Source of the DNA: Ipomoea triloba
Lineage: Eukaryota; Streptophyta; Magnoliopsida; Solanales; Convolvulaceae
Length of the DNA: 64,000 nucleotides
Reading direction: 5' to 3'
NCBI RefSeq assembly: GCF_003576645.1
Contig: NC_044922.1
Coordinates: 19,230,773-19,294,772 of the forward strand
Shown piece after piece: positions 45,826-56,110 of the stretch. The position numbers and the translations under genes were made by a program. The notes beneath the pieces were generated by a model. It saw only the letters and a list, made by a program, of their open reading frames with translations, was not told the DNA's origin and made no database searches. The stretch's first letter is position 1, and each line of letters begins with the position of its first letter.

Positions 45826-46290
45826 TACATCATCTTACCCATGAGGTTCATTATTCTACACATAACGACTAAACAGACGTCGTTATTGACTAACGTAATT
45901 TTTTAAACGTCAAAACGACGTTGTTTTGGACTATGGTCTACACAGCTATGTGGACTGTGTAATTTGCGACAAATTATGCTATGGACCCAGGTTTCCTCAG
46001 CCAATGGTTTGTTTTTTTTTTTTTTTTTTTTTTNTTTTTTTTTTTTTTTTTTTTTTTTTTGTTAATATTGAGTTCAAAAATTGTGAATATAGAGTTCTGC
46101 AATTGTGAATATTGAGTTCTGTAATTTTGTATATTGAGATCTAAAATTGTAAATATAGAGGAACGAATTTTGAAGACAAACGACAAGTTAACGGCAAGGA
46201 AGGAAGCATTTTTTTTATTCAGACAACATCGTTTTGAAGCAAAACGATGCCTTTTTGGACCCGGGTCCATGGCATAACAACTTATAATTT
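45826..46290. mobile_element. MITE remnants with a 49-base T tract
   Basis: 45826-45960 is the right part of the MITE broken by Copia-B. 45970-46290 looks like a second MITE: atgctatggacccaggt on the left and, inverted, atgccatggacccgggt on the right. Between them is a T run (46012-46060) with one N at 46034, then a triple aatatagagttctgyaattg-type repeat. Confidence 0.5.
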
Positions 46291-46409
46291 GCCAAACTTG
46301 TAGGTGGAATGGACTCCATGTCTAAAGCCAATTCAGTCCGGGAAATTGAGGCCCAAAAGTTAATTGGGTCATGAGAATAATTGAAATTCATAAGCAAGGT
46401 TTCTAGACC

Positions 46410-46880
46410 TCGATTAGGGGTGTACACAATTTGGTGAATGAAAAAACATTAACCGATGAAACTGAAAATTTATAATTAGTCATTTTTTAATCAAAATATT
46501 TCGATTCGATTAATGGTTAGAAATTTTTAAAAAGTTTAGTTAATGGTTAATTCAATTTGAAAGTACAATTAAGCATACGGTAAGACTATTTTAAATGATA
46601 CTGTTATAAACTTATACAGAGTAAATCATAAATCATACTCCTCCTCCTCCTCTTTAAATTTTCATCATTTATATACTAAATAATGACTATCCTCCTCCTC
46701 CTCTTCTTCTTTAAATTTTCATCATTTATATACTAAATAATGACTATTTTATTGTGTGAAAGTATAAGTTGAAATTTTTTCATCCTCCTAAAGTTGTTTT
46801 GGAATATATACTAAACAAGTTAGGTAACCTACACACTGACAAACAAGTTAGGTAACCTACACACTGACAAATGAGTTTGA
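46410..46880. other. Non-coding: hAT-like end and short tandem duplications
   Basis: ttaggggtgtacac at 46415 resembles hAT ends (compare 53893). Tandem duplications: about 52 bp twice at 46636-46745 (CTCCTC-rich unit with tttaaattttcatcattt) and 27 bp twice at 46814-46869 (acaagttaggtaacctacac). Confidence 0.5.
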
Positions 46881-47198
46881 AATATGCTTGTAGTTCTGAG
46901 TGAAGTCATAAGAAACACCTGCATAGGTAAAAATGTAAAATCTAGTACAATTAACAGAAGTAAAAAGATCAGAAGAACATTATATTCTTGGAGTCTACTG
47001 CTTATAGATTCAAAATACTTTAATTACAACATAATACTTAGGTACAAGATTTCAACTTCCACCTACCATTCAAAATACTTTAATTACAACATAATACTTT
47101 GGTACAAGATTTCAACTTCCAGCACAACTATTGATTACATTTCTAGGTTGCATCCAAACTGAACCCATGGAGCCTCATCATACTAAATTCCTACAAGG

Positions 47199-47760
47199 TT
47201 AAAACCACATGTAATCAAATTGTTCGAACACGGAGTAATCATTTTCAGTGTAAACAAGTGCTTTCGGAGATGTGCGAGGAAAACACAATAATTCCTTTCG
47301 CCAGCAATTGACATCTTCGGAGGTATCTATATCACTATCAGCATATTCCATAATAACGACTCTCTCTAGTGTAGGAGATTTTGAGAGCAACGTTTTCACA
47401 AAAAGCATTTCAAGTGTAAATCCACTAAACCCAACAATTATAATTGTGTTAAGAATCTTCAGATCTTGCTTAATAATGCGACTGTTTAATTCCTCCAAAA
47501 GTCTTGTGCCCGTTGTTAGATCATCACAAGAACGTAGCTACAAAACAATCATAATCATGAGGAAATTAATAAGAAAAGAACTGCATGCAAAATATATAGT
47601 CCCTAGGTTTCAAGTGTCTTACACAATTTAATGCTGAAATCTTCAGCTGGCATAGGTTGGGGGAATTTTGAAGCAACTACGAAATAAAGGCAAGCTGCTC
47701 TCCACATGAAACACTTAAATCATACAGCTCAATCACTTACAAATTAATTGCTGCTGTGAG
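47199..47760 (-). pseudogene. FBD gene remnant: last exon and part of exon 2
   Basis: The last exon is open from the MEELNSRIIKQDLKILNTII region through LEMLFVKTLLSKSPTLERVV to ELLCFPRTSPKALVYTEND and a stop at 47199, about 99 residues and clearly homologous to the last exon of FBD copy 2. An exon 2-like piece lies at about 47635-47745 but contains frame breaks. No F-box exon follows upstream. It is the best preserved of the three remnants. A 60-bp tandem duplication lies in its 3' flank (about 47018-47117). Its flank and body match 26722-27870 on the other side of Copia-B. Confidence 0.75.
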
Positions 47761-48224
47761 TGTTACTGTACATCTTTACATACACTTCAAAAAAAAAACA
47801 TTATATGAGCATTGGAAGAACTCTGTCAATTCTAAGGCTATCATTATCCCAGCAATACTCTCTCACTTTCAGGAGTGAATCTCACTTTCACATCATCAAA
47901 TTTGTAAATTCTCTACTATTTTCTCTACATCCTACAATACTCTCTCACTTTCAAAAGTAATCATACTTAGCCTTTTATATTATAAATATAATAATAAAAT
48001 AACAAATAGTGTTTTAAAAAAAATAACAAATAAAAAATAAAAAAAGAAATAAAAGTGAATTGCAAACTTGCTATTATAGGAAGCTTGCAAGCTACCTAAG
48101 CTAACAAAATAAAACAAAAGAAAAAGAAAGAAAATAAAAATTCCCATTACATATACTTCTGTTTAATTCTGGTTTTATAAAATGTTCTTTAGGAATTTGA
48201 TCTAATTGTCTTTCTCTTGATTTC
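47761..48224. other. AT-rich spacer between diverging FBD fragments
   Basis: No gene. A short direct repeat with actctctcactttcar occurs three times at 47855-47960. Confidence 0.55.
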
Positions 48225-48769
48225 CAAGGTGTTTATTAAAGAACTTACTACAGTGGGACATGCACTTGCACTAAACGTTGAACTCCTCAGACTACGTATA
48301 TCAAAAGATGATATGTTTTCGCCAGATTTAAATAATTCTGCATTCATACAGCTGCTGCGAGCATGCCCAAAATTATGCAAACTTGATATATGGCATCCAG
48401 AGGTAATTTCATTTATATATATATGGATCAAATGTTCCATATAATTCTGATTGGTTCCATTATTGTTGCATTTCTTATTGCAAATTTGTTATGTAAATTA
48501 TGAACTGATTGCTTATGGAGGAACTCAACAGTGTGGCTCGAACACTGAAAATGCTTCGCACTTTGAAGTTTACCCATTTTAATGGGTTGAGGTCTGAAAT
48601 GCAGTCTATTAAGGTGTTACTTGTTTGCTTTCCAAGAATTGAGAAGGTTGTCATTGTTCGAGGTCAGATTTGCTATAATAATGAAGACGAATTTAAAATT
48701 ATGCAAGAACTTTTACGTTTCCCTCGAGCCTCTACAAAAGCAGAAATTTTTTACCGAAAGAAATTTTAA
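48225..48769 (+). pseudogene. FBD gene fragment on the plus strand (two exons, no F-box)
   Basis: First exon about 48225-48401: VFIKELTTVGHALALNVELL and LLRACPKLCKLDIWHPE, ending at gtaattt. Second exon about 48515-48769: EELNSVARTLKMLRTLKFTH, FPRIEKVVIVRGQ, LLRFPRASTKAEIFYRKKF and a stop. The second matches the FBD exon of copies 1 and 2. The first is the LRR-like exon before it, here longer at the front than exon 2 of copy 2. The segment is inverted relative to the other family members and lacks start, F-box and promoter, so it is a fragment, although both exons are free of stops. Confidence 0.7.
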
Positions 48770-49475
48770 TTTTATGCTGTTTCCTTAGTACGTAATTTCT
48801 GTATTGTGTCATGGTTTGTTAGATTGCTTATTAGGTTTGAATGTACTATCACAACTGTAGTTGGGTTTGGTTTAAGGTGAATTAATTGTTTCATTGTTTG
48901 TTTCCCTGTAATATACTCCGTATTAAGTGTAGAGTGAATTAAGGGACAAAACACCATACATTTTTGGTAATTAATTTTATTCTTTAGCATGGAAATCCAC
49001 TAAAGTTTTGTATTAAATAAAAAAATTTAAAAGTTTAAATATAATTGTTTTCTAGCAATTTTATATTAAATGCATTGGGTCCCAACTCCCAACTCTCAAT
49101 TAAGCCTTAAGTTGGACTAAGCCTTACCTAAGTAGCTTGTATACTAAGCACTCCATTTTTATTTTTTTGAAAAAAAAAAAGCTAAATATATTTTGTGATA
49201 ATTATATTGAAAGCTTAAAAACTTTGTGAAAAAATATGTGTCAATTGTACCAAATTATGCATAAATATTATCTTAAAATCTCTAAAATTTAACAAATTAA
49301 TATCAAATATTTGTATTTTATAGTAATTATAATTTTGAACAAAGTCCAAATTTAATCTAACTCGAATTTCTTAAACATTTGCACAAAAGTACAACATAAA
49401 ATCAATTTTTAAAAATATAATGTATGAAAATGTTTGCATTATACAAGAAAAAATTATAAATAAAACTCTTCAAAG
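48770..49475. other. AT-rich intergenic DNA, no gene
   Basis: Only short frames; nothing recognised. Confidence 0.6.
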
Positions 49476-49491
49476 AAACATTTGACAATAT

Positions 49492-49752
49492 TTTTTTGAG
49501 TACTATTGACTCTGTTACAATGTAGTATCTGTTCATAGTTACTTTCTCAACCAAATGAAGCACAAAGAGTCAATATCGTCTCCACTAAAGCTTTCTCAAC
49601 CAAATGAAGTACTAAGAGCCAATATCGCCTCCATTGAGGCTTTCTCTACCAAATGAAGTACAAAGAGCCAATATCGCCTCCACTGAAGCTTAAACTCACC
49701 TCCTTCCATGTGAGGGTGCAACCGGGTGCCACTAGACCACAAGGTCTTTGGC
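49492..49752 (-). mobile_element. SINE with a triplicated body unit
   Basis: The minus strand begins with a tRNA-like head (CCTTGTGGTCTAGTGGC, then GGTTGCACCCTCACATGG) and ends in a short A-run at 49492-49497. A perfect 16-bp target duplication, aaacatttgacaatat, lies at 49476-49491 and 49753-49768. The body contains three tandem units of about 50 bp (caaatgaagyacaaagagyc). Confidence 0.85.
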
Positions 49753-49919
49753 AAACATTTGACAATATAAAATCATGTTTAAATATTATATCACAAATTA
49801 ATCCTTAAATCAAGATGATTGAATTATTTGAGTGTTATATAATATAATAAATTAATAACTGGATATAATTGTCAAAAAATAAATTTTTATGTTTTTTCAC
49901 CAAGGGTCCACTTGGAAGA

Positions 49920-50222
49920 AAAAAGAGAAAATTGTAATTTATGTCCCTCCATAATATGTCAATTATCAATGTCACATTTGAATTATCAGTGGTGTAAATG
50001 TTGTCCCTCAATTTTCAAAACGCTACATATATTGCCCCTCCCGTACCGTATGAGAGGGGCAATATATGTACCGTTTTAAAAACTGAGGGATAAAATTTAC
50101 ACTAGGGAGGGGCAATATATGTATCCTTTTAAAAATTGAGGGGCAACATTTACACCACTAATAATTCAGGGGTGACATTGATAATTGACATATTATGGAG
50201 AGGCATAAATTACAATTTTTCC
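49920..50222. mobile_element. MITE, about 300 bp, palindromic
   Basis: aaaattgtaatttatgtccc near the left end and its inverse ggcataaattacaatttttc at the right; ccataatatgtcaattatca and its inverse also pair. The right half recurs at 53476-53573. Confidence 0.75.
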
Positions 50223-50344
50223 AAGAAAAAATAATGTTTTTTGAATAATGATTAATTTTCTAAAAAACATTTTCAGTTTGTGGCGTTTGGCCAAAAGTCA
50301 TAAAATGATATTTTTATGTTTGTGGCGTCAACTTAGAAGTTTAA

Positions 50345-50625
50345 AGAGCGTATTTTTTTCTTCTTAAGGTGCGTGATTTTCCTTCTTAATGTGCGTGGTT
50401 TGTGTGTTTAAGGTGCGTCAGTTGTTAAAACTTAATGTGCGTTGGCCTAAGGCTTTAGGTGCGTGGTTTACCTTCTTAAGGTGCGTCAGTCTGAAGCTTT
50501 AGGACACACTTTTGTTTTCAATTCCAAACATAACCAATATTCTTTATAAAATTTTCTCTACAAAGTCATATTTATATTAATCCAACTTAAGTGCGTAGAT
50601 TAGAAGCTTAAGGTGCAATCAGTTT
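50345..50625. repeat. Irregular array of a TTAAGGTGCGT motif
   Basis: About nine occurrences of (t/a)a(a/t)GTGCG(T) at irregular 20-35-bp spacing, some decayed to gacacac or gtgcaa. Similar in style to the interior arrays of elements at 5647, 21110 and 51710, but no (TA)n boundary was found here. Confidence 0.6.
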
Positions 50626-50689
50626 AGAATTTTTATTAAATAGCATTGATCACTGCACAACCACACGGGAATCTTTAACTGCACCTGAA

Positions 50690-51038
50690 CCCTTCCATAT
50701 ATGTATGTATGTATGTATGTATGTTGAAAATGATTTTTGAAAAACATATTACTTTTGAAAGGTTCCTAAAATTTTATTGTGGGACATAATGATATGGAAA
50801 TTATGAATTATGAGTATTTATGAAAAATTATGAGTTTTGAAAATCTTGAGTATTTTTGGAGAACTATGAGTTATCTGCATGAGTATGGATTATGAGAGCG
50901 TAGTTATTCTCTTTGAGTATTTTTCAGGTCTATCTGCATGAGCATGTAGTTATTCTCTTTGAGTATTTTTCAGGTCTATCTGCATGAGCATGGATTATGA
51001 GAGCGAAGTTGTAAACCTTAGCCTTAGCGAGTGTGTGG
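50690..51038. other. Non-coding, with a (TATG)n run and a tandem duplication
   Basis: tatgtatgtatgtatg at 50700-50722. A unit of about 55 bp (tagttattctctttgagtat ... ctgcatgagcatg) occurs twice at about 50900-50995, the second time leading back to attatgagagcg, which also precedes the first. Confidence 0.6.
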
Positions 51039-51315
51039 CAAGGCCGATCTTTAGATTTTTGTGGCCCCGTTCTGGTAAATAAATGAGGCCCTACCAAAAG
51101 TGTGCGCACAAGGTAGGAATCTAACCTTTAATCTTAAGTATAAATTACAATAAATTTACATTTTTACCATTTCTCAATTTAGAACTTTTTAATATTAATT
51201 GCAAACTTTTTATTTTTTAATGTCTTAACTAGTTAGGTAAAAATTAAATATTGGGCCCTCTAAAATTTGGAGCCTGTTCTATAGCCCAGTATACACAGCC
51301 CAAAATCCAGGCCTG
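51039..51315. mobile_element. hAT-type MITE, 277 bp
   Basis: Starts CAAGGCCGATC and ends GATCC-like ...AATCCAGGCCTG, with a perfect 8-bp duplication gtgtgtgg at 51031-51038 and 51316-51323. Related to the CAGGGCCGG element at 13832. Confidence 0.75.
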
Positions 51316-51638
51316 GTGTGTGGTTGTAACACCATTTCCGTTTAGTTTTGTTAAGTCTTGATAATCAAATCAGGCACAAAATGAAATTGATGGAATACTC
51401 TAAAAGTTTTGATCGAATTTGTTAGTAGTAAAAATTCTAAATCATTTTTTTTTGTAGTTATTTGTAGTTGCATATTAAATTCAAACATTTCATTTATTTT
51501 AGAAAGACAAAACATTCTTTTTTTTTCCTAGTTCTTTACCGTACATGTTCATCAATGTGGGAGACAAACAACACTCATTATCCTTGTATTGTAATCATCC
51601 AAGGTAATCAATCTCTCTTTTTTATTAGTTAATCACTG

Positions 51639-51639
<1 letters not shown>

Positions 51640-51709
<70 letters not shown>
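51640..51709. repeat. (TA)n microsatellite left of E4
   Basis: About 70 bases of TA dinucleotides with one G interruption. Confidence 0.95.
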
Positions 51710-52378
51710 GGAATTAAGGGGTTCGGGTGAGATAAAAGTCGCAGGTGAGAAATGAGATAGAATCTTAGTCCTAAATAAAAAAAAAAATTTGCCACCTACG
51801 AACTTCAACAATGTGCACTGTAAGGCACAAAAATGTGCACTGGAAGAAGGGAAAATGCGCACTAGAAGGCAAAAAATGTGCATTGGAGGCACAAAGATAT
51901 GAAACAATTATTGAAAAAATTAAATTTAATATAAGATTTTCAACACAAATCATAAACGATCATAAATAATAAACAAACAAACAATATTCAACTCAAATTA
52001 GTAATTAGTGATCAAGATTAATTGATCTTTTAAAAAAAGTTCGTCATCTACAATTTTAAAAAGAATGCTCTAGAAGGCACAATAATGTGCATTGTATGGC
52101 ATAAAAATGTACACTGAAAGAAGGAACAATGTGCACTGTATGACACAACAATGTTCTCTGGTAGAAGAAACAATGTGCACTGTATGGCATAAAAATATGG
52201 ACTGGGAGAAGGAAAAATGTGCACGGGAAGGTGTAAAAAAAAATTAACTTACTTACACAAAATTACAATAATGCCACTGCGTTTTTTTGTTTAAATCTTC
52301 AATTTGGACCCTTGATCTGGACTCAATCCACGGATATAATTTCATCAAATTTCTCACCTAAGCCAATTGTTTCACATG

Positions 52379-52379
<1 letters not shown>
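51710..52379. mobile_element. (TA)n-bounded element E4 with an ATGTGCACTGG array
   Basis: 670 bp between (TA)n tracts. GCAGGTGAGAAATGAGA near the left corresponds to TTAGGTGAGAAATTTGA in the reverse complement of the right end. The interior holds about nine aatgtgcactg(g/t)a units (51815-52225). Non-coding. Same architecture as E1 and E3. Confidence 0.6.

Positions 52380-52429
<50 letters not shown>
52380..52429. repeat. (TA)n microsatellite right of E4
   Basis: Fifty bases of TA dinucleotides. Confidence 0.95.
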
Positions 52430-52432
<3 letters not shown>

Positions 52433-52989
52433 TATTTAAATTTAAATTTATAAAACTGTTTTTTGTCTTTTTACACTTATCATCTTTTTTCAACAACTAA
52501 TTTTACCAAACACCATTATTTCAATCATTTAGCTTATTAACTACTACCTTTTCTGCTTCAACTACTAACTTTTCAGCTTTCAACTAACTTTTCAAGTAGG
52601 CATGTCAAACAAAGCTTTGATCACCTTCAAGTGTTACTTCTTGTGTGGTAATAAAATTATTTATATGCATTGATATATTGTTTAAAAGTAATTCATCGAT
52701 CCTACTACAAATTTAAAAAAGAATATACTCAATAATAAAATACAAATAATATCCAATCAAATATTACCACATAAGGAGATGAATATTATAAGGTAAATTT
52801 AAAATGAATGTATAGTGTTAATCATTTATTATTTGTGAAAGGATTTTTAAAGCTTGTGTATTAAATTTTATTGGTCAACAATAATTTCTATTTTAGATTT
52901 TTAAAATAAGTATTTATTTATTGTAATTTATCAACGTATACCATAAAATTGTATAATCGATGAATTTATTTGATACTATAACTGTGAAA
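52430..52989. other. AT-rich intergenic DNA, no gene
   Basis: Nothing recognised apart from a short match to 13720-13800 (ttttcaaaataagtatttat-type text). Confidence 0.55.
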
Positions 52990-53180
52990 TTTTTTTTTTT
53001 GGTAAATTCACCGGGGCTTTCTCCGTCCGTTTAACCGTCCGAGTCCACCCGCGTTCGCTCCGGGAGGCACGGGAGCTGGCCCAAGGGGAATTGTCACTTG
53101 CGGGAATCAAATTCGAGTTCTCCCGAAATTCTTCTCCACAAAGAGAGCTCACTTGCCACTTGAGCTACCCCATTGCGTTC
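52990..53180 (-). mobile_element. tRNA-derived SINE
   Basis: The minus strand starts GAACGCAATGGGGTAGCTC with an A-box-like GGTAGCTCAAGTGG, has a B-box-like GAATTTGATTCCCGC about 50 bases on, a GC-rich body and an A-tail (T run 52990-53000). Flanks ctataactgtgaaa and ctataattatcaaa resemble a decayed duplication. An internal fragment of the same family recurs at 53418-53475. Confidence 0.65.
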
Positions 53181-53417
53181 TATAATTATCAAATAATTGT
53201 ACTTCGGAAATAATGATAATTAATTATCTTTTAGAGATTTTAATCTAAGATGTTATAATAATTTTACATTACACTTTACAATATGATGTGTATATTTATT
53301 AACTTAATTTTTATTAATATTTGAAAATAATTATATTGTCATATAATTCTCTAAAGAGGTAATAATAATCATATTAATTAATTTGATGATAATATCCCTA
53401 AATTTAACATACTAGTT

Positions 53418-53573
53418 TTTCAGAGGAGCTAGCTCAAGGGAAATTGTCAGAATAAAACCCAAGTTCTCCCAAAATTGAAATTGAGGGACAACATTTACAC
53501 CACTAATAATTCAGAGGTAACATTGATAATTGACATATTATGGAGGGCATAAATTAAATTACAATTTTTCCTA
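53418..53573. mobile_element. SINE fragment joined to half a MITE
   Basis: 53418-53475 matches the SINE interior (gagctagctcaagggaaatt, aagttctcccaaaatt). 53476-53573 matches the right half of the MITE at 49920-50222. Confidence 0.6.
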
Positions 53574-53770
53574 AATAATTTGAAATATATGGTTATAATA
53601 GATATTTTTTATAATGATATAGAAAAAACTAACTTACAAATTTCTTAAGAAGTTTTCATGCATTGATAAAATTCTGAGAATGATGTGTAAACTTGCTCAA
53701 TTGGAGCTAGTGGGGTGTCAATATTGTCAATTCTTTGGACAATGGTCATACCGTTTAGAGTATAAGTGTA

Positions 53771-53874
53771 GTTGTATTTTTTATCAACAACTCTGTAGTT
53801 AGGTTGCACAAGTCTGACAATGATGTAATAATAATTTTGTCCAATAAAAAAAATAATAGTACAATATTTGTAAA
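53771..53874 (+). repeat. 104-bp direct repeat, left copy (partner 59859-59961)
   Basis: About nine-tenths identical by eye to 59859-59961 over its full length, with landmarks atcaacaactytgtagttag and ataatagtacaatatttgta. The pair brackets the hAT/hAT/gypsy pile-up. Confidence 0.8.
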
Positions 53875-53889
53875 ACAGGGTCGGTTCTG

Positions 53890-55338
53890 AGTAGGGGTGG
53901 GCGTTTCAGTTTTCGGTTCAATTTTTTTCGGTTTCGGTTTCGATTTTGAAAAAATTAAACCATTCGATTTAACATTAGCATTCAGTTCGTTTTTAAACGG
54001 TTCGGTTTCGATTCGGTTTTATTTCGGTTCGGTTTTAGACCCCTAAATGTAAACATTTCCTAAATTTTCGAACATACTATCAAATAATACATATTCACAT
54101 AATCAATATCCAAAATCCAAACACTAGATAACGAAATAGTAAATCAAAGTTCAAACATACTACTAATATCACAAACTTCAAATATTACAAACTTGAAACA
54201 TAGCATATCCCAAATCAAAGTCTAATACCAACATAACAATTCAAAGTTTCAAATACAATCAACATATCCAAAGTTTAACACCAAAATAACAATTCAAAGT
54301 TCAAATAACAATTTAAAGTTCAAACACAAAGTTCAAAGTTATATCTTGTTCAGTTGTTCATCCATCATCACATATCAATATCATGATGTTGCTCTGCTGA
54401 TTTGCGGATCTCTGTACAACAAAACAAAAGGGAAAAAACAAGATAAATAACAAAAGATTAAAGCATAAAGTAATATATAGTACATTAGTATTAGTATATA
54501 CTATACATAAATTCATAATAAAATATAGAAATTAGAATTGTCACTTACCTTCTGCAAGCAAATCCATAAACTTAGTTTCTTCTAATATTTGAACGAGGCT
54601 TACGGTTGCATCAGATTGGAGTGAAGACCGTAACCAATCTTGTGTCAAAATCAATGCCTCTACCATATACGGTGTCAAAGAACTCCGGTATTGGTCTAAA
54701 ATACGACATGAAGTGCTAAAAGCAGACTCAGATGCAACACTAGAAACTGGAATTGCAAGGATATCACGTGCCATTTCTTACAAGATCGGGAATTTCATAC
54801 TTTCTTTCCTCCACCATGACAAAATATTAAATTGCATACCCAATATATTAGGAGTTGGCTTTTCAATCTTTTCCATCAAATATATATCCAACTCATTTGA
54901 TGTTTCCTTCACATCTCCCTTTTCACAGACCATATTGGAGTATGTGGTAAAAAAGTTTGGAACTGGCACAACATCACCAATAGTAATACCAACATCTAAA
55001 ACCGATTCACTAGTTTGACAAGATTGACTTCCACTCCCACTCCCACTTCCACCCCCACTTTGATTGGTAATTCCACTTGGTTTAGCATGCAATGCACTGT
55101 ATACCTCATACAACTTGCGCAACACCTCCACTATTGCTTCTTCATTTCCATACATTTTGGGGTATCCTTGCCATACAATCTTTCAAAACAAATTGTCACA
55201 AAATTCATCTTGCTCCTTGGATCAAGCAAACTACTAACAATCAGCAATTTATTTATCTCAAGCCCCTCCCAATACTTATCAAACTTTTTCTTCATTTCAT
55301 AAGCCATGGTACTCGTATTGACATCTTTACTATTCAAG
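53890..55338 (-). mobile_element. hAT-1 remnant (minus strand)
   Basis: The 3' end at about 53890 reads taggggtgggcgttt, typical of hAT termini, followed by a ttcggttcggttt-rich subterminal region, then the C-terminal half of a transposase on the minus strand (54541-55337). The 5' half is cut off by hAT-2 at 55339. Confidence 0.75.
54541..55337 (-). pseudogene. hAT-1 transposase, C-terminal half, broken
   Basis: Reading from 55337: a RICESLEEPER-type segment (FDKYWEGLEINKLLIVSSLL, DPRSKMNFV), a frameshift near 55140, a linker with a Ser-Gly run (SGGGSGSGSGSQ), then NELDIYLMEK and WWRKESMKFPIL. An in-frame TAA lies near 54777, then the dimerisation domain MARDILAIPVSSVASESAFS and SSLTPYMVEALILTQDWLR. 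The N-terminal BED finger and the catalytic region are absent. The hAT C-terminal domain mediates transposase dimerisation. At least one frameshift and one stop rule out function. Confidence 0.85.
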
Positions 55339-55349
55339 GTTTAAAAAGG

Positions 55350-55500
55350 CTCTGGCGAGGCGTGCCCCTCGGTCCGAGGCGTATGGCAAAGGCCATGAGG
55401 CACACGCCTCTTACGCAAGGTAAGAGGCATCCGCCTCAGCCGTATGAGGCGTACGCCTCAAGCACGCCTCAGGGCGTGTCTGAGGCATAAGTCTGAGGCA
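55350..55500. repeat. GAGGCG/CGCCTC subterminal block of hAT-2
   Basis: About eleven GAGGC or GCCTC motifs in both orientations within 150 bases, including the palindrome gaggcgtacgcctc. These are likely transposase-binding subterminal repeats. Confidence 0.7.
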
Positions 55501-56110
55501 GTAAACCCATTTCCCAACCCTTTCATAGTCCAATTTCTTTGTTAAAGCCCAATCAAACAAGACCCAATCCAAATAGGAATTATATTCACTATATCCAACC
55601 CTATGTTGGTTCAAAATAATTATCTAAAACACATTAAAATAAAAAAACCAAAGCAGCAGCTCTCGCGAACCAAGCTAGCGTCCGCAAACAGTGCGATTGT
55701 GTGAAGACCTTCCGGCGACCTCCACAGCTCTGCGAACCTCCGGCGACCTCCACGGCTCCACTTTTCGGCGACTTCCAGCCTCCAGCCTCCAGGTATGCCG
55801 TATGCGGCTTTCTTCAGCTTCAACTTCTTTTTACTTTTTTTTTTCTGTTTTGTTGTATGTATTGTTATATATAATATAAACACACTGTGGCTATTGTGTC
55901 TTCAAAGTAATTTATGATGTATGTGTGTGTATATAATATACTACTGTGGCAGTGGCAGTGTGCCACACTGCCACCACACTGCCAGTGAACAAAAAATTGT
56001 TTTTTTTTTTAAAGTTATTCCTTATTAGTTTTCATTAGTTATTAGTTTAGTTGTTTAATTGTTAAAAATTAAATTATTATTAATTATTTGTAGGTTGATT
56101 GTTTTTAACA

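Noticed and set aside
46012..46060. T tract as the tail of a retroposed gene
   Set aside because: No coding or 3' UTR-like sequence adjoins it, and an N lies inside; probably an expanded homopolymer in a MITE.
52990..53180. Possible tRNA gene
   Set aside because: A- and B-box-like words are present but there is no cloverleaf or acceptor stem; the A-tail and body fit a SINE.
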